A stretch of 64,000 nt of DNA, from positions 2,914,001 through 2,978,000 of the forward strand of contig OZ241916.1 of NCBI GenBank assembly GCA_965203865.1. The letters are read 5' to 3'. The position numbers and the translations under genes were made by a program. This document shows positions 54,470 to 63,605 of this stretch, one piece after another. The stretch is from G965200765 sp965203865 (GTDB taxonomy: Bacteria > Pseudomonadota > Gammaproteobacteria > Arenicellales > JAJDZL01). Position 1 is the stretch's first letter, and every line of letters begins with the position of its first letter. A model generated the notes under the pieces. The model saw only the letters and a list, made by a program, of their open reading frames with translations. It had not been told where the DNA came from and did no database searches.

Positions 54470-54777
54470 TATTGTCGAGCCCAATACTCAAATCCTCCGT
54501 GGTCTGATCATCTATTTCAAACTCAACAACTCCAACTGTTTCATTTTTATGGTCACCTGCATTATCCTCCAATAATAACAATCGTAAGATGTTGCTCATT
54601 CCTGCAAGCCGGCGTGTTCCATAACCATTGCCTGCGCGAGCAAGAGTTACCCCTCCCCATTGGTCATCGAAACTCGGCGCCAAAGTTCTCAATATCGCAG
54701 CATCCGTTGGTGTTACTCGCTCACCCATATGCCCGTCCTTGAACACTGGATAGCTATGCAGAAGTTCAATAATTGCT
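54470..54777 (-). pseudogene. Duplicated internal fragment of larC
   Basis: Matches 52561-52868. Translates to VFKDG-like ...HMGERVTPTDAAILRTLAPSF and GNGYGTRRLAGMSNILRLLLLED, lacking the N- and C-terminal parts of LarC. Not functional. It marks the right edge of the inserted SLATT segment and lies 210 bases upstream of the acyl-CoA synthetase. Confidence 0.9.
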
Positions 54778-54986
54778 AATTATGTGTAGAATACGCCTAA
54801 TCTTCTTATTCTTTGAATAGTAGTTGTTGAAACGAAAATCGCGTTATATGCCTGAACTTGACCCATCCGTCTTAAGTTGTTTTCATTCTGTTTTCTGAAA
54901 ACATTCGAATACTCCCAATTACTTGAACATAATATTTGAAACTTCACTTACAATAGCGAAACTCGAACCAGTAAAAAAGAATTAAT

Positions 54987-56612
54987 GTGAATATTTTCGA
55001 GCAAAATCTTGACAAGAACCGGGCGAACTTTCATCCGCTTACACCGTTAAGTTTTCTTGCGCGGTCTGCACGTGTCTATCCTGACAAGGTAGCAATCGTT
55101 CACGGCAGCACTACATACACCTACCATGAGTTTTACAGACGCTCCAGACGCTTGGCGCATTCGCTACAGCAAAAAGGGATCGGAGTTGGCGACACTGTAG
55201 CAATCATGTCGCCGAATACTCCGGCAATGCTGGAATTTCATTATGGAGTTCCGATGTGCGGCGCCGTACTGAATGCACTGAACTACAGACTTGACCCGGC
55301 ATCCATCGCCTTTATCTTGCAACACGGCGAAGCCAAAATTTTGTTTACTGACCGCGAGTACTCTTCAACCATCAAGGAAGCATTGAATATTTACAATTCG
55401 CCAATTACTGTGGTCGACATAGATGATTCACTCGCAGAGGGAGGCGAACTGATTGGTGAAACAGACTACGAGTCATTTATCGCCAACGGCGATCCTGAAT
55501 TCGACTGGCTTGTACCTGACGACGAATGGCAGGCAATTTGCTTGAACTACACTTCAGGAACCACTGGCAATCCAAAGGGAGTCGTATTCCACCACCGCGG
55601 TGCTTATATAAACGCCTTGGGGAATGCAATGGTATTTCAGTTAAACAGCGAAAGCGTATATCTATGGACACTGCCGATGTTTCATTGCAACGGCTGGACG
55701 TACACTTGGGCTGTTACGGCTGTTTCTGGAACTCATGTTTGCTTGAGAAAAGTTGAATCGGAGCCCATATTTGCTTCCATTCGCGACAACCAGGTCACGC
55801 ACATGTGCGGTGCTCCGATTGTTCTGAACATGCTGGCGCATGCTCCAGATGAAGCAAGAGTCGAATTTGAACAAACTGTCGAAGTTGCAACCGGCGGTGC
55901 CGCTCCGCCATCAGCTGTTATTTCTTCAATGGAACGTATGGGATTTCGGGTAAGTCACCTATACGGATTGACTGAAACGTACGGGCCTGCGACTGTCTGT
56001 GCCTGGCAAGATTCATGGGATGAACTTGATTTGGAAGCTCGTTCGGCACATATGGCAAAACAAGGAGTTCACTATCCGACTCTGGAAGATGTTCTTGTTA
56101 TTGACCCCGAGACAATGCAACCCACCCCGCGCGACGGAAATACGCTCGGGGAGCTGATGGTGCGAGGAAATACAGTCATGCGCGGGTATTTGAAAAATGA
56201 AGCGGCCACGAATGAAGCATTTAAAGGCGGATGGTATCACACCGGTGACCTTGGAGTGATGCACCCGGACGGCTATATTGAAGTTCGCGACCGGTCCAAA
56301 GACATCATTATTTCAGGAGGGGAAAACATATCCAGCCTTGAAGTTGAAGAAGTGCTGTACAAGCATCCCGGGATTATGGAAGCCGCTGTTGTAGCAAAGC
56401 CTGATGAAAAATGGGGCGAAACTCCGTGTGCGTTTGTTACTTGCACCGCAGGCTATGAAGAAACACTTACCAGCGAAGAGGTGATCAACTGGTGTCGTAA
56501 AAATTTGGCAACCTACAAGATTCCGAAAACTGTAGTATTTGGTTCGCTCCCCAAAACATCCACCGGCAAGATTCAGAAGTACTTGCTGCGAGAGCAAGCC
56601 AGGGATATCTGA
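54987..56612 (+). CDS. Acyl-CoA synthetase (AMP-forming)
   Basis: 541 residues from a GTG. ANL-superfamily ligase with NYTSGTTGNPKGVVF (P-loop, near 187), YGLTETYGP, GWYHTGDLGVMHPDGYI, DRSKDIIISGGENIS and the C-terminal Lys in KTSTGKIQK (near 526). It activates a fatty or short-chain acid with ATP and CoA. The overall pattern resembles medium-chain and DmdB-like (methylmercaptopropionate) ligases, but the substrate cannot be decided from sequence. Monocistronic. Confidence 0.92.
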   Translation: MNIFEQNLDKNRANFHPLTPLSFLARSARVYPDKVAIVHGSTTYTYHEFYRRSRRLAHSLQQKGIGVGDTVAIMSPNTPAMLEFHYGVPMCGAVLNALNYRLDPASIAFILQHGEAKILFTDREYSSTIKEALNIYNSPITVVDIDDSLAEGGELIGETDYESFIANGDPEFDWLVPDDEWQAICLNYTSGTTGNPKGVVFHHRGAYINALGNAMVFQLNSESVYLWTLPMFHCNGWTYTWAVTAVSGTHVCLRKVESEPIFASIRDNQVTHMCGAPIVLNMLAHAPDEARVEFEQTVEVATGGAAPPSAVISSMERMGFRVSHLYGLTETYGPATVCAWQDSWDELDLEARSAHMAKQGVHYPTLEDVLVIDPETMQPTPRDGNTLGELMVRGNTVMRGYLKNEAATNEAFKGGWYHTGDLGVMHPDGYIEVRDRSKDIIISGGENISSLEVEEVLYKHPGIMEAAVVAKPDEKWGETPCAFVTCTAGYEETLTSEEVINWCRKNLATYKIPKTVVFGSLPKTSTGKIQKYLLREQARDI

Positions 56613-56659
56613 AATTTTTCTACCCCAAGAATGTGCATTTTTCGAGCTTGAAATGCTGG

Positions 56660-56690
56660 TATTGGCAGTTGTTCTGTAAATGGTACAGGA
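56660..56690. repeat. 31-bp direct repeat, left copy
   Basis: Shares 28 of 31 bases with 57601-57631 (TATTGGCAGTTGTTCTGTAA then ATGGTACAGGA). The two copies bracket the pRiA4b ORF-3 gene, so they may be insertion ends or shared regulatory sequence. Confidence 0.6.
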
Positions 56691-56710
56691 CTTTACTGTT
56701 AATAGCGACG

Positions 56711-57277
56711 CTAGCGGGAAAAAGTGCAATGTAGCTTGATTGATTCGTTCGCCTTTTCAAGATCAAAATTGACGGGACTAAAATCTCCGGACCATTGAAC
56801 CATTTCTGGATATTCTTCATGTTCCGGATCTTCAAGGATTTCCAATAATTCGTAATAACCGCCAATGCCACCGCAATCTTCTGGAGGACATGCCAACTCT
56901 CCTCCTATACATACGGGAAAATTGTTCGGCGCGGTAACTTCTTTTTTCTCAACTCTGATCAAGTGAATCCAATTGTCTCCAAAGTCGTAGGTGTAGCTGA
57001 AGCTCAATCCCTTGTAAAGCACGTCTTTCAAGGTAAACTCATTTTCATCTTCATATCGATCTTCATCAAAGTAGTCCCATTCATCCTCTTCCGGTGGCTC
57101 CTGATATTGCCTATTTTCGATTCCAAACTCATGCAGGTGGTAGTCTTCCCACCCCATTACGGCTTGAATTACACAGTGAAGCTCTCCTAAGGTCATGCTG
57201 GTTGGCACAATTACACGGCGCCAAATTTTGGGGTCAGTCCATTTCAGATGAATTTTCAATTGCAAGGCTTCGGACAT
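56711..57277 (-). CDS. Plasmid pRiA4b ORF-3-like protein
   Basis: 188 residues. The pattern LKIHLKWTDPKIWRRVIVPTSMTLGELHCVIQAVMGWEDYHLHEF, FSYTYDFGDNWIHLIRVEK and GGELACPPEDCGGIGGYYELLEIL identifies the PRiA4_ORF3 family. Members occur on plasmids and as passengers in IS1096-type transposons; the biochemical role is unknown. It is a single gene flanked by near-identical 31-bp repeats. Confidence 0.88.
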   Translation of the reverse strand: MSEALQLKIHLKWTDPKIWRRVIVPTSMTLGELHCVIQAVMGWEDYHLHEFGIENRQYQEPPEEDEWDYFDEDRYEDENEFTLKDVLYKGLSFSYTYDFGDNWIHLIRVEKKEVTAPNNFPVCIGGELACPPEDCGGIGGYYELLEILEDPEHEEYPEMVQWSGDFSPVNFDLEKANESIKLHCTFSR

Positions 57278-57384
57278 GATGCCTCCTTACTTTGTGCTAT
57301 TAACAAAAAGGGGTTCAGTGTTTTATGTGGCTGAGCCGATCAGGTCATAGTATATTAAGAAAGTGAAAAGAATTATTTGCAATC

Positions 57385-57534
57385 ATGGCGAGTGTCAAGC
57401 GTGGAGTTTTGGAGATTGGCGGTTGCATTCCTATGCGTCATGACCATCTCGAGCGCATTGAGCATATGATGATGGACATCGATCCGAAAAGTGAATCCGC
57501 AAGCGATTCGGAAGATTCAATGCCAGTCCGCTAA
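57385..57534 (+). CDS. Possible small protein of unknown function
   Basis: 49 residues, ATG 57385 to TAA 57532-57534: MASVKRGVLEIGGCIPMRHD and an acidic tail DPKSESASDSEDS. The composition is protein-like but there is no strong ribosome site and no family I recognise. Could be a fragment of a larger lost gene. Confidence 0.3.
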   Translation: MASVKRGVLEIGGCIPMRHDHLERIEHMMMDIDPKSESASDSEDSMPVR

Positions 57535-57577
57535 GGACTGACATTGGCAATGCTTAGTCCGTCGAGCCGACCTTTAC

Positions 57578-57631
57578 AACTGCCAATAACAGCTGGCTTT
57601 TATTGGCAGTTGGTTTGTAAATGGTACAAGA
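57578..57631. repeat. 12-bp perfect hairpin overlapping right copy of the 31-bp repeat
   Basis: AACTGCCAATAA (57578-57589) and TTATTGGCAGTT (57600-57611) form a perfect 12-bp stem with a 10-base loop. The right arm begins the 31-bp repeat shared with 56660-56690. It may be a terminator without a strong U-run or the end of a small element. Confidence 0.55.
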
Positions 57632-57822
57632 TTCTTATAGTGAGCATGCCGTAACCACGTAAATTAGCCACACGAATTCCTGAAGCACCCCCAAAGAATA
57701 ATAAGCGGGAAATTGCGGTGGAAATTCAATTAATCGGGATACTGACCTTAAGGTAGTACAAACGAGAGTTATATCCAGTTGACATCACTTGAAGGCATAA
57801 ACCAAACTTACGTTTTGCCACT

Positions 57823-58149
57823 CTAGGGAATATCTCGGGAAATTGCATATTTCTCCATATAAGGATTAACTCTCGCACGAATACTCTGTCCGTTCTCAAC
57901 CATTTCCTTTGATAACTCATACGCTTTTTGAGCATTGATCCAAAATTCTGGCGCTTGACCAAAAAACTCGCCTAATGCGATTGCCGTTTCTGCACTGACA
58001 CCGCGCCGCTCATGAACAATTTCATGTAGTCGGGTTGCAGGCAGTCCAATATCCCTTGCCACCCCATGAACAGTGAGTCCCATTTCCCCGATTTGCTCAA
58101 TTAGCAAAGAGCCAGGGTGGGTTGCAATTCGATTTTTGGGTACTAACAT
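57823..58149 (-). CDS. higA: HigA-type antitoxin
   Basis: 108 residues from the ATG at 58149, preferred because GGGAG lies 7 bases upstream; an ATG at 58173 overlaps the toxin gene. Helix-turn-helix of the HigA/VapI family: THPGSLLIEQIGEMGLTVHGVARDIGLPATRLHEIVHERRGVSAETAIALGEFF, then APEFWINAQKAYEL. It should neutralise HigB and repress the operon by binding the palindrome in its promoter. Confidence 0.93.
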   Translation of the reverse strand: MLVPKNRIATHPGSLLIEQIGEMGLTVHGVARDIGLPATRLHEIVHERRGVSAETAIALGEFFGQAPEFWINAQKAYELSKEMVENGQSIRARVNPYMEKYAISRDIP

Positions 58150-58165
58150 TGCTTTACTCCCGCTG

Positions 58166-58450
58166 TTAGCCATAGTGATTATTCAATTCAACTTCAAAAG
58201 CATCTCCATCTTTCCAGTGGAAGCATATTCTCCAACCTTTAGAAATGCGTATACTGTATTGTCCCTTACGGTCACCGCTTAACTTTTCAAGACGATTTCC
58301 AGGCGGCAACCTAAGGTCACTAATACTTGTTGCGTAATTAATTCTGTCCAACTTTCTTCTTGCTCGTTTCATCAGTAATACTGGAAATGATCGTTCGTAT
58401 ATTCCGTTGAAAACTTTATTGGTACGATTGTCTGCAAATGATCTTATCAT
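58166..58450 (-). CDS. higB: HigB-type mRNA endonuclease toxin
   Basis: 94 residues. RelE-fold toxin that cuts mRNA on the ribosome. MIRSFADNRTNKVFNG, RARRKLDRINYATSISDLRLPPGNRLEKLSGDRKGQYSIRISKGWRICF are the family signature with the basic catalytic residues. The toxin comes before the antitoxin, as in other higBA loci. The predicted transcription start is only about 5 bases upstream of the ATG, so it is nearly leaderless. Confidence 0.94.
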   Translation of the reverse strand: MIRSFADNRTNKVFNGIYERSFPVLLMKRARRKLDRINYATSISDLRLPPGNRLEKLSGDRKGQYSIRISKGWRICFHWKDGDAFEVELNNHYG

Positions 58451-58461
58451 AGGAATCTATA

Positions 58462-58490
58462 ATATTATGATAAACGTAATACGTTTTCAA
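58462..58490 (-). promoter_or_regulatory. higBA promoter with palindromic operator
   Basis: Minus strand TTGAAA (58485-58490), 17-base spacer, TAATAT (58462-58467). The spacer contains AAACGTA-T-TACGTTT (58472-58486), a near-perfect palindrome positioned so that a bound HigA-HigB complex would block RNA polymerase. Confidence 0.75.
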
Positions 58491-58534
58491 TAATATACAA
58501 ATTTATTTTCTTCATGTCAATATCGCTATTTTTT

Positions 58535-60688
58535 TTACGTAGTAAGTCTTCTGTATATGTCCGATACCTTGACTGGCAGTTTTCTTACATCGCTCACGAC
58601 AGTGTAATTTACGTGTCCGTACATTTGCGGCAAGTAATCATGAGCCTGTGTATCAATAGTGATGCAAAATGGATGAACACCGGCATGCTTTGCTTCCACC
58701 AAAGCTTGTCGAGTGTCCTTGATTCCATATTCACCTCGGTAGCCATCGTAATCATCCGGCTTGCCGTCGGACAAAGTAATCAAAACACGAGTTTTGGCTT
58801 CAACTTCCAGCAGCAATTTACTTAGATGGCGAATGATTACACCCATACGCGTATAGTCCTGCGGGCGCATCCCCGCAACTCTTGCCTTCACCAGTTGATC
58901 ATACGGGTCGTCAAACGCCTTGATGCGATAGAGTTCGCATCGCTTTCTTGTCATTCCTGAAAACCCATAGATCGCATACCGGTCGCCAAGCGTTTCCAAT
59001 GCTTCACACAGTAACACAAGGCTCTCTCGCTCTGCATCATTGATCCACCCCTTTGTGGAACCGCTAATGTCAACCATGAACACGACTGCCAGATCCCGGT
59101 TCAGCCGGCGTGAATTGGTATAAAGTCGATTGGTCATCTCCATACCTTTTTGCATGTCCACGTAACTCTCAACAACTGAGTCAATGTCGATATCATCCCC
59201 ATTGGCCTGCTTCTTCATAAGGCGATCTCCGTCCCGAAGTGTTTCAAACGACTTTCGTATGGCAGTGACCAAGTGGGAGTATTTTTCCATTGTTTTTTCA
59301 ACAAATGGTTCATTGGAGGGATGCATGGTGATTTCCCGGAGAGTGCACCAATTTTTCCTGTAGTGATTACGACGAAAATCCCACTCGTTGTAGTAATAAA
59401 CATTGCTTTCAGTTGCTAGTTCCTGCTCGTCTTCAACATCGGTTGGCTCGCTGCTCTTTCGATAATGACCATCACCGGCGGGCACAAGATACTCATCAGG
59501 AAATTCTCCGAAATCCTGAACAATACTGCCAGCAGTCCGAACCATATCGCTTGGTGGTTCTACGGGTTCGCCGTCAACAGTCAATTCCAGCCTCCACTCT
59601 CCTTCCCGATTGCTTTCATTCGATTGACTGACCTGAATCTGGACAGACGGGCGTTCTTGTTCATCAGATTGCCCGGATTCCAGCTTCCCTTCGGCAAGCA
59701 AAGCAATCTGGGAGCGAAATTCGTTTTTCTCGTTTTCAACCCTGTTCTGGGTTATCAGGCGAACGCGTTCCAGATCAAATTTTCCTTGATAGCAGATGGG
59801 CTTTGGTATCTTGATGTTTTTGCGATAGATTTTTTCTACTGCCTCCAGCGTATCCACTACGCTGGCCTCCGGCTTCATTACAGGCTCCAGCAATTTCTCC
59901 CAATCCTGATTTCCTGATTCTGACGCACTCTTGCTGCGAAAGTTGTTCATCTGACGAACCAAGCCCGGCAGTTCGGCTTCCATGCAGGCTACAAGTCTCG
60001 CTTCTTCAACTGCTTCAAAAATCTGCAAGGCCCTCTGCTGGTCTCGAAATTCACCGATTGCCTTGCAAACAATTGGTATGCCCGAATGCTTGTCAACCCG
60101 GAATGTCCCGTAGCGCATCTGTGCACAAAGATACGCTCCCATTGTTTTGACGAGTTGGAAGTTCAGCTCCTCGGTATCAAATTCACTGGTTGCATGAGGC
60201 AGGTAAAGTGTTTCGGTATCAGTCCAGGCACCATCATCCGATTTGAGGTTCAGCACCCGGCCCGATACACCCTTCACATACTTGTCCATCACGCCCGCAA
60301 CCTGCTCAAACTTGACCTCTGACCGGTTCTGTGAAAATTGAATCGCAAAGTTTTCAAATTCCTTCAATACTGCACTGCCAGGATACAATCCTTGATGGTC
60401 GTAGGTATCCATTGCATGCTGGACCCATTCGTTTACAGCGTTGGTCTCCATTACGCTTAGAGCATTGGCGACGTGGCTAACGAATTGAAAAGCCATTTCT
60501 GAGTTGGAAGGCGAGATTCGCCTTGTCCAGTCAAGGGCAAAATCCTGCTGGGCGCGCTCCAGTTTTGCCAGCGACAATGCAGGTTCTCTGGCAGTGCGTC
60601 TCGACGACAATACTGCGCCAAGCAGTTCTTCCAGCTGCTCTTCTATCTGGTCAGCTGAAAGTGAATGGCTCATGTTAAGGTGGTTCAA
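58535..60688 (-). CDS. NorD/CbbO-like VWA-domain protein
   Basis: 717 residues. The C-terminal VWA domain has the metal site VFMVDISGSTKGWI (near 536-540) and the NorD/CbbO-specific LSDGKPDDYDGYRGEYGIKDTRQALVEAKHAG. The long N-terminal part is helical. Partners of this family are MoxR-type AAA ATPases (NorQ, CbbQ) that remodel nitric-oxide reductase or Rubisco. No such ATPase gene is adjacent, so its client is unknown. The upstream neighbour (29 bases) is a demethylating flavoprotein on the same strand. Confidence 0.85.
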   Translation of the reverse strand: MNHLNMSHSLSADQIEEQLEELLGAVLSSRRTAREPALSLAKLERAQQDFALDWTRRISPSNSEMAFQFVSHVANALSVMETNAVNEWVQHAMDTYDHQGLYPGSAVLKEFENFAIQFSQNRSEVKFEQVAGVMDKYVKGVSGRVLNLKSDDGAWTDTETLYLPHATSEFDTEELNFQLVKTMGAYLCAQMRYGTFRVDKHSGIPIVCKAIGEFRDQQRALQIFEAVEEARLVACMEAELPGLVRQMNNFRSKSASESGNQDWEKLLEPVMKPEASVVDTLEAVEKIYRKNIKIPKPICYQGKFDLERVRLITQNRVENEKNEFRSQIALLAEGKLESGQSDEQERPSVQIQVSQSNESNREGEWRLELTVDGEPVEPPSDMVRTAGSIVQDFGEFPDEYLVPAGDGHYRKSSEPTDVEDEQELATESNVYYYNEWDFRRNHYRKNWCTLREITMHPSNEPFVEKTMEKYSHLVTAIRKSFETLRDGDRLMKKQANGDDIDIDSVVESYVDMQKGMEMTNRLYTNSRRLNRDLAVVFMVDISGSTKGWINDAERESLVLLCEALETLGDRYAIYGFSGMTRKRCELYRIKAFDDPYDQLVKARVAGMRPQDYTRMGVIIRHLSKLLLEVEAKTRVLITLSDGKPDDYDGYRGEYGIKDTRQALVEAKHAGVHPFCITIDTQAHDYLPQMYGHVNYTVVSDVRKLPVKVSDIYRRLTT

Positions 60689-60717
60689 GAACAGTAACCC
60701 GAATGAACAAGGTCAAT

Positions 60718-63141
60718 TCAAGACTTTAGTCTTTGTCCGGAAGGATCATAAGGAGGTTTACTGAGAACGACAGCTGGAAACCGGTGGCCAGTGATTTCTA
60801 CTTCCAATTCCCCGCTTTTACAGTACTTACGATCATACAGGTACGCAAGTGCCAGGCTTTTTCCTGTTCGGTGACCGTAGCCTCCGGATGTAACCATGCC
60901 AACTACACGATCTCCCAGCAATACTGGATGCGCGTAGAACGAATCAATCCCGGCAGTGGCAATTTCCAGAAGAACCATTTTCCAGTGCTTTTTGGATTCT
61001 TGTCGGCGAAGCATCGCATCTCGTCCAATAAAGTCTCGACCCTCGGTTTTTACGAGGTAACCAAGGCCCGCTTCCAAAGGAGTGCGTTCTGTTGTGAGGT
61101 CTGCTCCCCAAGCTCTGTACCCTTTTTCCAGACGCATGGAGTCCATGGCAAATGCGCCAAAATAAGCGACTGACCGGGTTGAACCAATTTCAATAATTTT
61201 TTCATGAATACTCTTTACATCATCCAATGGAATATGCATCTCCCAACCCAGTTCACCAACGTAGGATACCCGCAACGCTAGTACAGATACTTCATTGATA
61301 CTAATGAACTTTGCTCGTAGCCATGGAAAAGACTCATTTGAAATCTCTGATTTTGCCAGCCCTTCCATTACACGGCGCGAATCAGGTCCCATGATTCCAA
61401 TTACACCGTATTCGTAAGTTACAGACTTTACGTTTACACTCAAGCCGGATGATCGGGTGCGCAATAGATCCAGATCGCGTCTTTGTGCAGCTGCGGCCGA
61501 CGTTGCATAGTAGCGATCTTCCGACAATCGAACAACAGTAAATTCCGACTCCACACCGCCGGATTGATTTAGAACATGGATCAGCGAAATTCCACCGATT
61601 TTAGTTGGCGGTTTGTTCGCACCCAGTCCATTCATGAATTTTTCAGCGTCTGCTCCGGTGACTTCAAATTTCGACAATACTGACATATCTACAATTCCTG
61701 CACCTCTGGCAACGTTTGCACACTCGCTAGCGACCGGCTCAAACCAGTTGGTTCTTTTGAAACTGTCGACTGTTTCGGAACCGCTACCGCGAATTTCAAA
61801 CCAATTGGGGCGCTCGCATCCGTAAACCGACCCGTACACCGCGCCGACTGATTTCAATGTTTCATACAGCGGTGAGACAATTGCTGGTCTGGCTGCTAGC
61901 CGTTCTTCCTTGGGATAGTGAATCCCGAACTGAAGCCCAAAGCACTCGACTGCTTTTTTCACTCGGTAATCCCGATTTGCATAGGCACCAAAACGTCGAG
62001 AGTCAATGGCAATCGGATCCATGGTCGGCTCGCCGTTAACCATCCATTCCGCAAGAAACTTCCCCGCTCCTCCACCTTCCATTACTCCCATGGACGAACC
62101 GGTTAACAACCAGGCGCGGTCCAACCCGAATGCCGGACCAATGAGCGGATTCGCATCCGGTGTAAATGTGATTGGACCGTTGATAACAGTCTTCACCCCG
62201 GCGCTTTCAAGTACTGGAACTCTGCGCATTGCTTTTTCAACAATTGGAAATACACGATCCAGATCTGGCGGCAACAAATCAGCGCCAAATTCTTTCGGTA
62301 TTCCGTCTACTGACCAAGGCTGGCCCGATTTTTCGTACGGGCCGCAGATAAGCCCGTTTCGTTCCTGCCGTACATACCAGCTTTCTTCCGGATCTCGAAT
62401 AATTGGAAGTTCTTGTTCAAGTTCAGCAACCTCGGAAACCTCATCGGTCACAAAGTACTGGTGGAGCATTGGCACGACCGGCAAGTCAATTCCCATCATC
62501 TCCCCAATTTCACGGCACCATGTGCCGGACGCATTTACAACATGCTCAGCGACCAGTTCTCCGATTGAAGTTTCGACTCGCCACTCCCCATTGCCAGCTT
62601 GGCAAAGGCCGGTTACCCGTGCATTCCGCCTGATTCTGGCTCCCGTCTGTCTTGCGCAAGTTGCCATTGCAAGCGTAGCCTGACTTGGGTCAACGTGACC
62701 ATCATCCGGTTCGAATATTCCACCGACCAGCCCGTCACCCGTATTGGCAAGCGGATGAAGGTCCTTGAGCTCGTCAGGGGTAATAATGTGGAAGTCGTAT
62801 CCCATGATTTTTCCAAGACCGCGGACATGCCGAAACTCGGCCATGCGGTCCTGGCTTCGAGTCACTCGCAACGCACCAGTTCCGTGAAACCCTGTGGGCA
62901 ATCCTGATTCCTTTTCAAGTTCATCCCGATACAGGCGAACACTTGTCGCTCGCATTTCCATAATTGTCGCATTATGTGCAAAATGCGTACACAAGCCGGC
63001 GGCATGCCAAGTTGACCCATGCGTTAGGTCGCTTTTCTCCAGCAACACTACATCTTGCCAGCCCAATTTGCACAGATGGTACAAGAGAGAAACCCCCATT
63101 GCACCTCCGCCTATTACAATCACTCTCGCATGCTCAACCAT
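60718..63141 (-). CDS. Dimethylglycine/sarcosine dehydrogenase-like flavoprotein with GcvT domains
   Basis: 807 residues. N-terminal FAD domain (VIVIGGGAMGVSLLYHL), with the covalent-flavin position in HGSTWHAAGL (H46). Then an oxidase domain, and a C-terminal aminomethyltransferase-like region (ANVARGAGIVDMSVLSKFEVTG, GELGWEMHIPLDD, GADLTTERTPLEAGLGYLVK) that binds tetrahydrofolate. Such enzymes demethylate N-methyl amino acids and pass the one-carbon unit to folate. The exact methylated substrate is not readable. Confidence 0.9.
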   Translation of the reverse strand: MVEHARVIVIGGGAMGVSLLYHLCKLGWQDVVLLEKSDLTHGSTWHAAGLCTHFAHNATIMEMRATSVRLYRDELEKESGLPTGFHGTGALRVTRSQDRMAEFRHVRGLGKIMGYDFHIITPDELKDLHPLANTGDGLVGGIFEPDDGHVDPSQATLAMATCARQTGARIRRNARVTGLCQAGNGEWRVETSIGELVAEHVVNASGTWCREIGEMMGIDLPVVPMLHQYFVTDEVSEVAELEQELPIIRDPEESWYVRQERNGLICGPYEKSGQPWSVDGIPKEFGADLLPPDLDRVFPIVEKAMRRVPVLESAGVKTVINGPITFTPDANPLIGPAFGLDRAWLLTGSSMGVMEGGGAGKFLAEWMVNGEPTMDPIAIDSRRFGAYANRDYRVKKAVECFGLQFGIHYPKEERLAARPAIVSPLYETLKSVGAVYGSVYGCERPNWFEIRGSGSETVDSFKRTNWFEPVASECANVARGAGIVDMSVLSKFEVTGADAEKFMNGLGANKPPTKIGGISLIHVLNQSGGVESEFTVVRLSEDRYYATSAAAAQRRDLDLLRTRSSGLSVNVKSVTYEYGVIGIMGPDSRRVMEGLAKSEISNESFPWLRAKFISINEVSVLALRVSYVGELGWEMHIPLDDVKSIHEKIIEIGSTRSVAYFGAFAMDSMRLEKGYRAWGADLTTERTPLEAGLGYLVKTEGRDFIGRDAMLRRQESKKHWKMVLLEIATAGIDSFYAHPVLLGDRVVGMVTSGGYGHRTGKSLALAYLYDRKYCKSGELEVEITGHRFPAVVLSKPPYDPSGQRLKS

Positions 63142-63205
63142 CTTTTATTCCTGTAAGGAGAATCAGGTGTTTGTACACAGCTTACGGAGAATTGAGCATT
63201 GCTAC

Positions 63206-63593
63206 TGGCTCAAGGGGCTTGTGAAGGGGGCGATGCTTTCGTCGGAGGACGCAAGCCGGGCAAGAAGCCAGTGATTTTCGCAGTGGAGCAGCGAGAAAAT
63301 GGCATGGGGTTCTGGGCGAATCGCATCGGCACGAAGCCAAGGCCACCCCGCTCGAAAAAGTGACGGAATGGCTTCCGAAGGTTCATATTGTCATCAGCAA
63401 CTTCAAGAGCTTTCTGGCGGGAACTTTCCATAGGGTATCGCATCGGTACCTTCAGGAATATATTGACGAGTTTGTTTTCCGCTTCAATTGCCGATTCTGG
63501 GAACCCCAGTTACCAGACCAATTGCTGCAAGCCGCCGTTGATCATGTACCGATTCGGGCTTCCCTCAATTCAACTTGGATGCACGTAATTTAG
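63206..63593 (+). pseudogene. Degraded IS1595-family transposase
   Basis: Two frames join: GDAFVGGRKPGKKPVIFAVE (63214 onwards) is the catalytic-core start, and HEAKATPLEKVTEWLPKVHI, VISNFKSFLAGTFHRVSHRY, LQEYIDEFVFRFNCRFWEPQ (from about 63320) is the C-terminus. The central part, with most catalytic residues, is missing and a frameshift lies near 63300. Related fragment at 14911-14976. Confidence 0.8.
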
Positions 63594-63605
63594 TGAAACT
63601 AAGAT

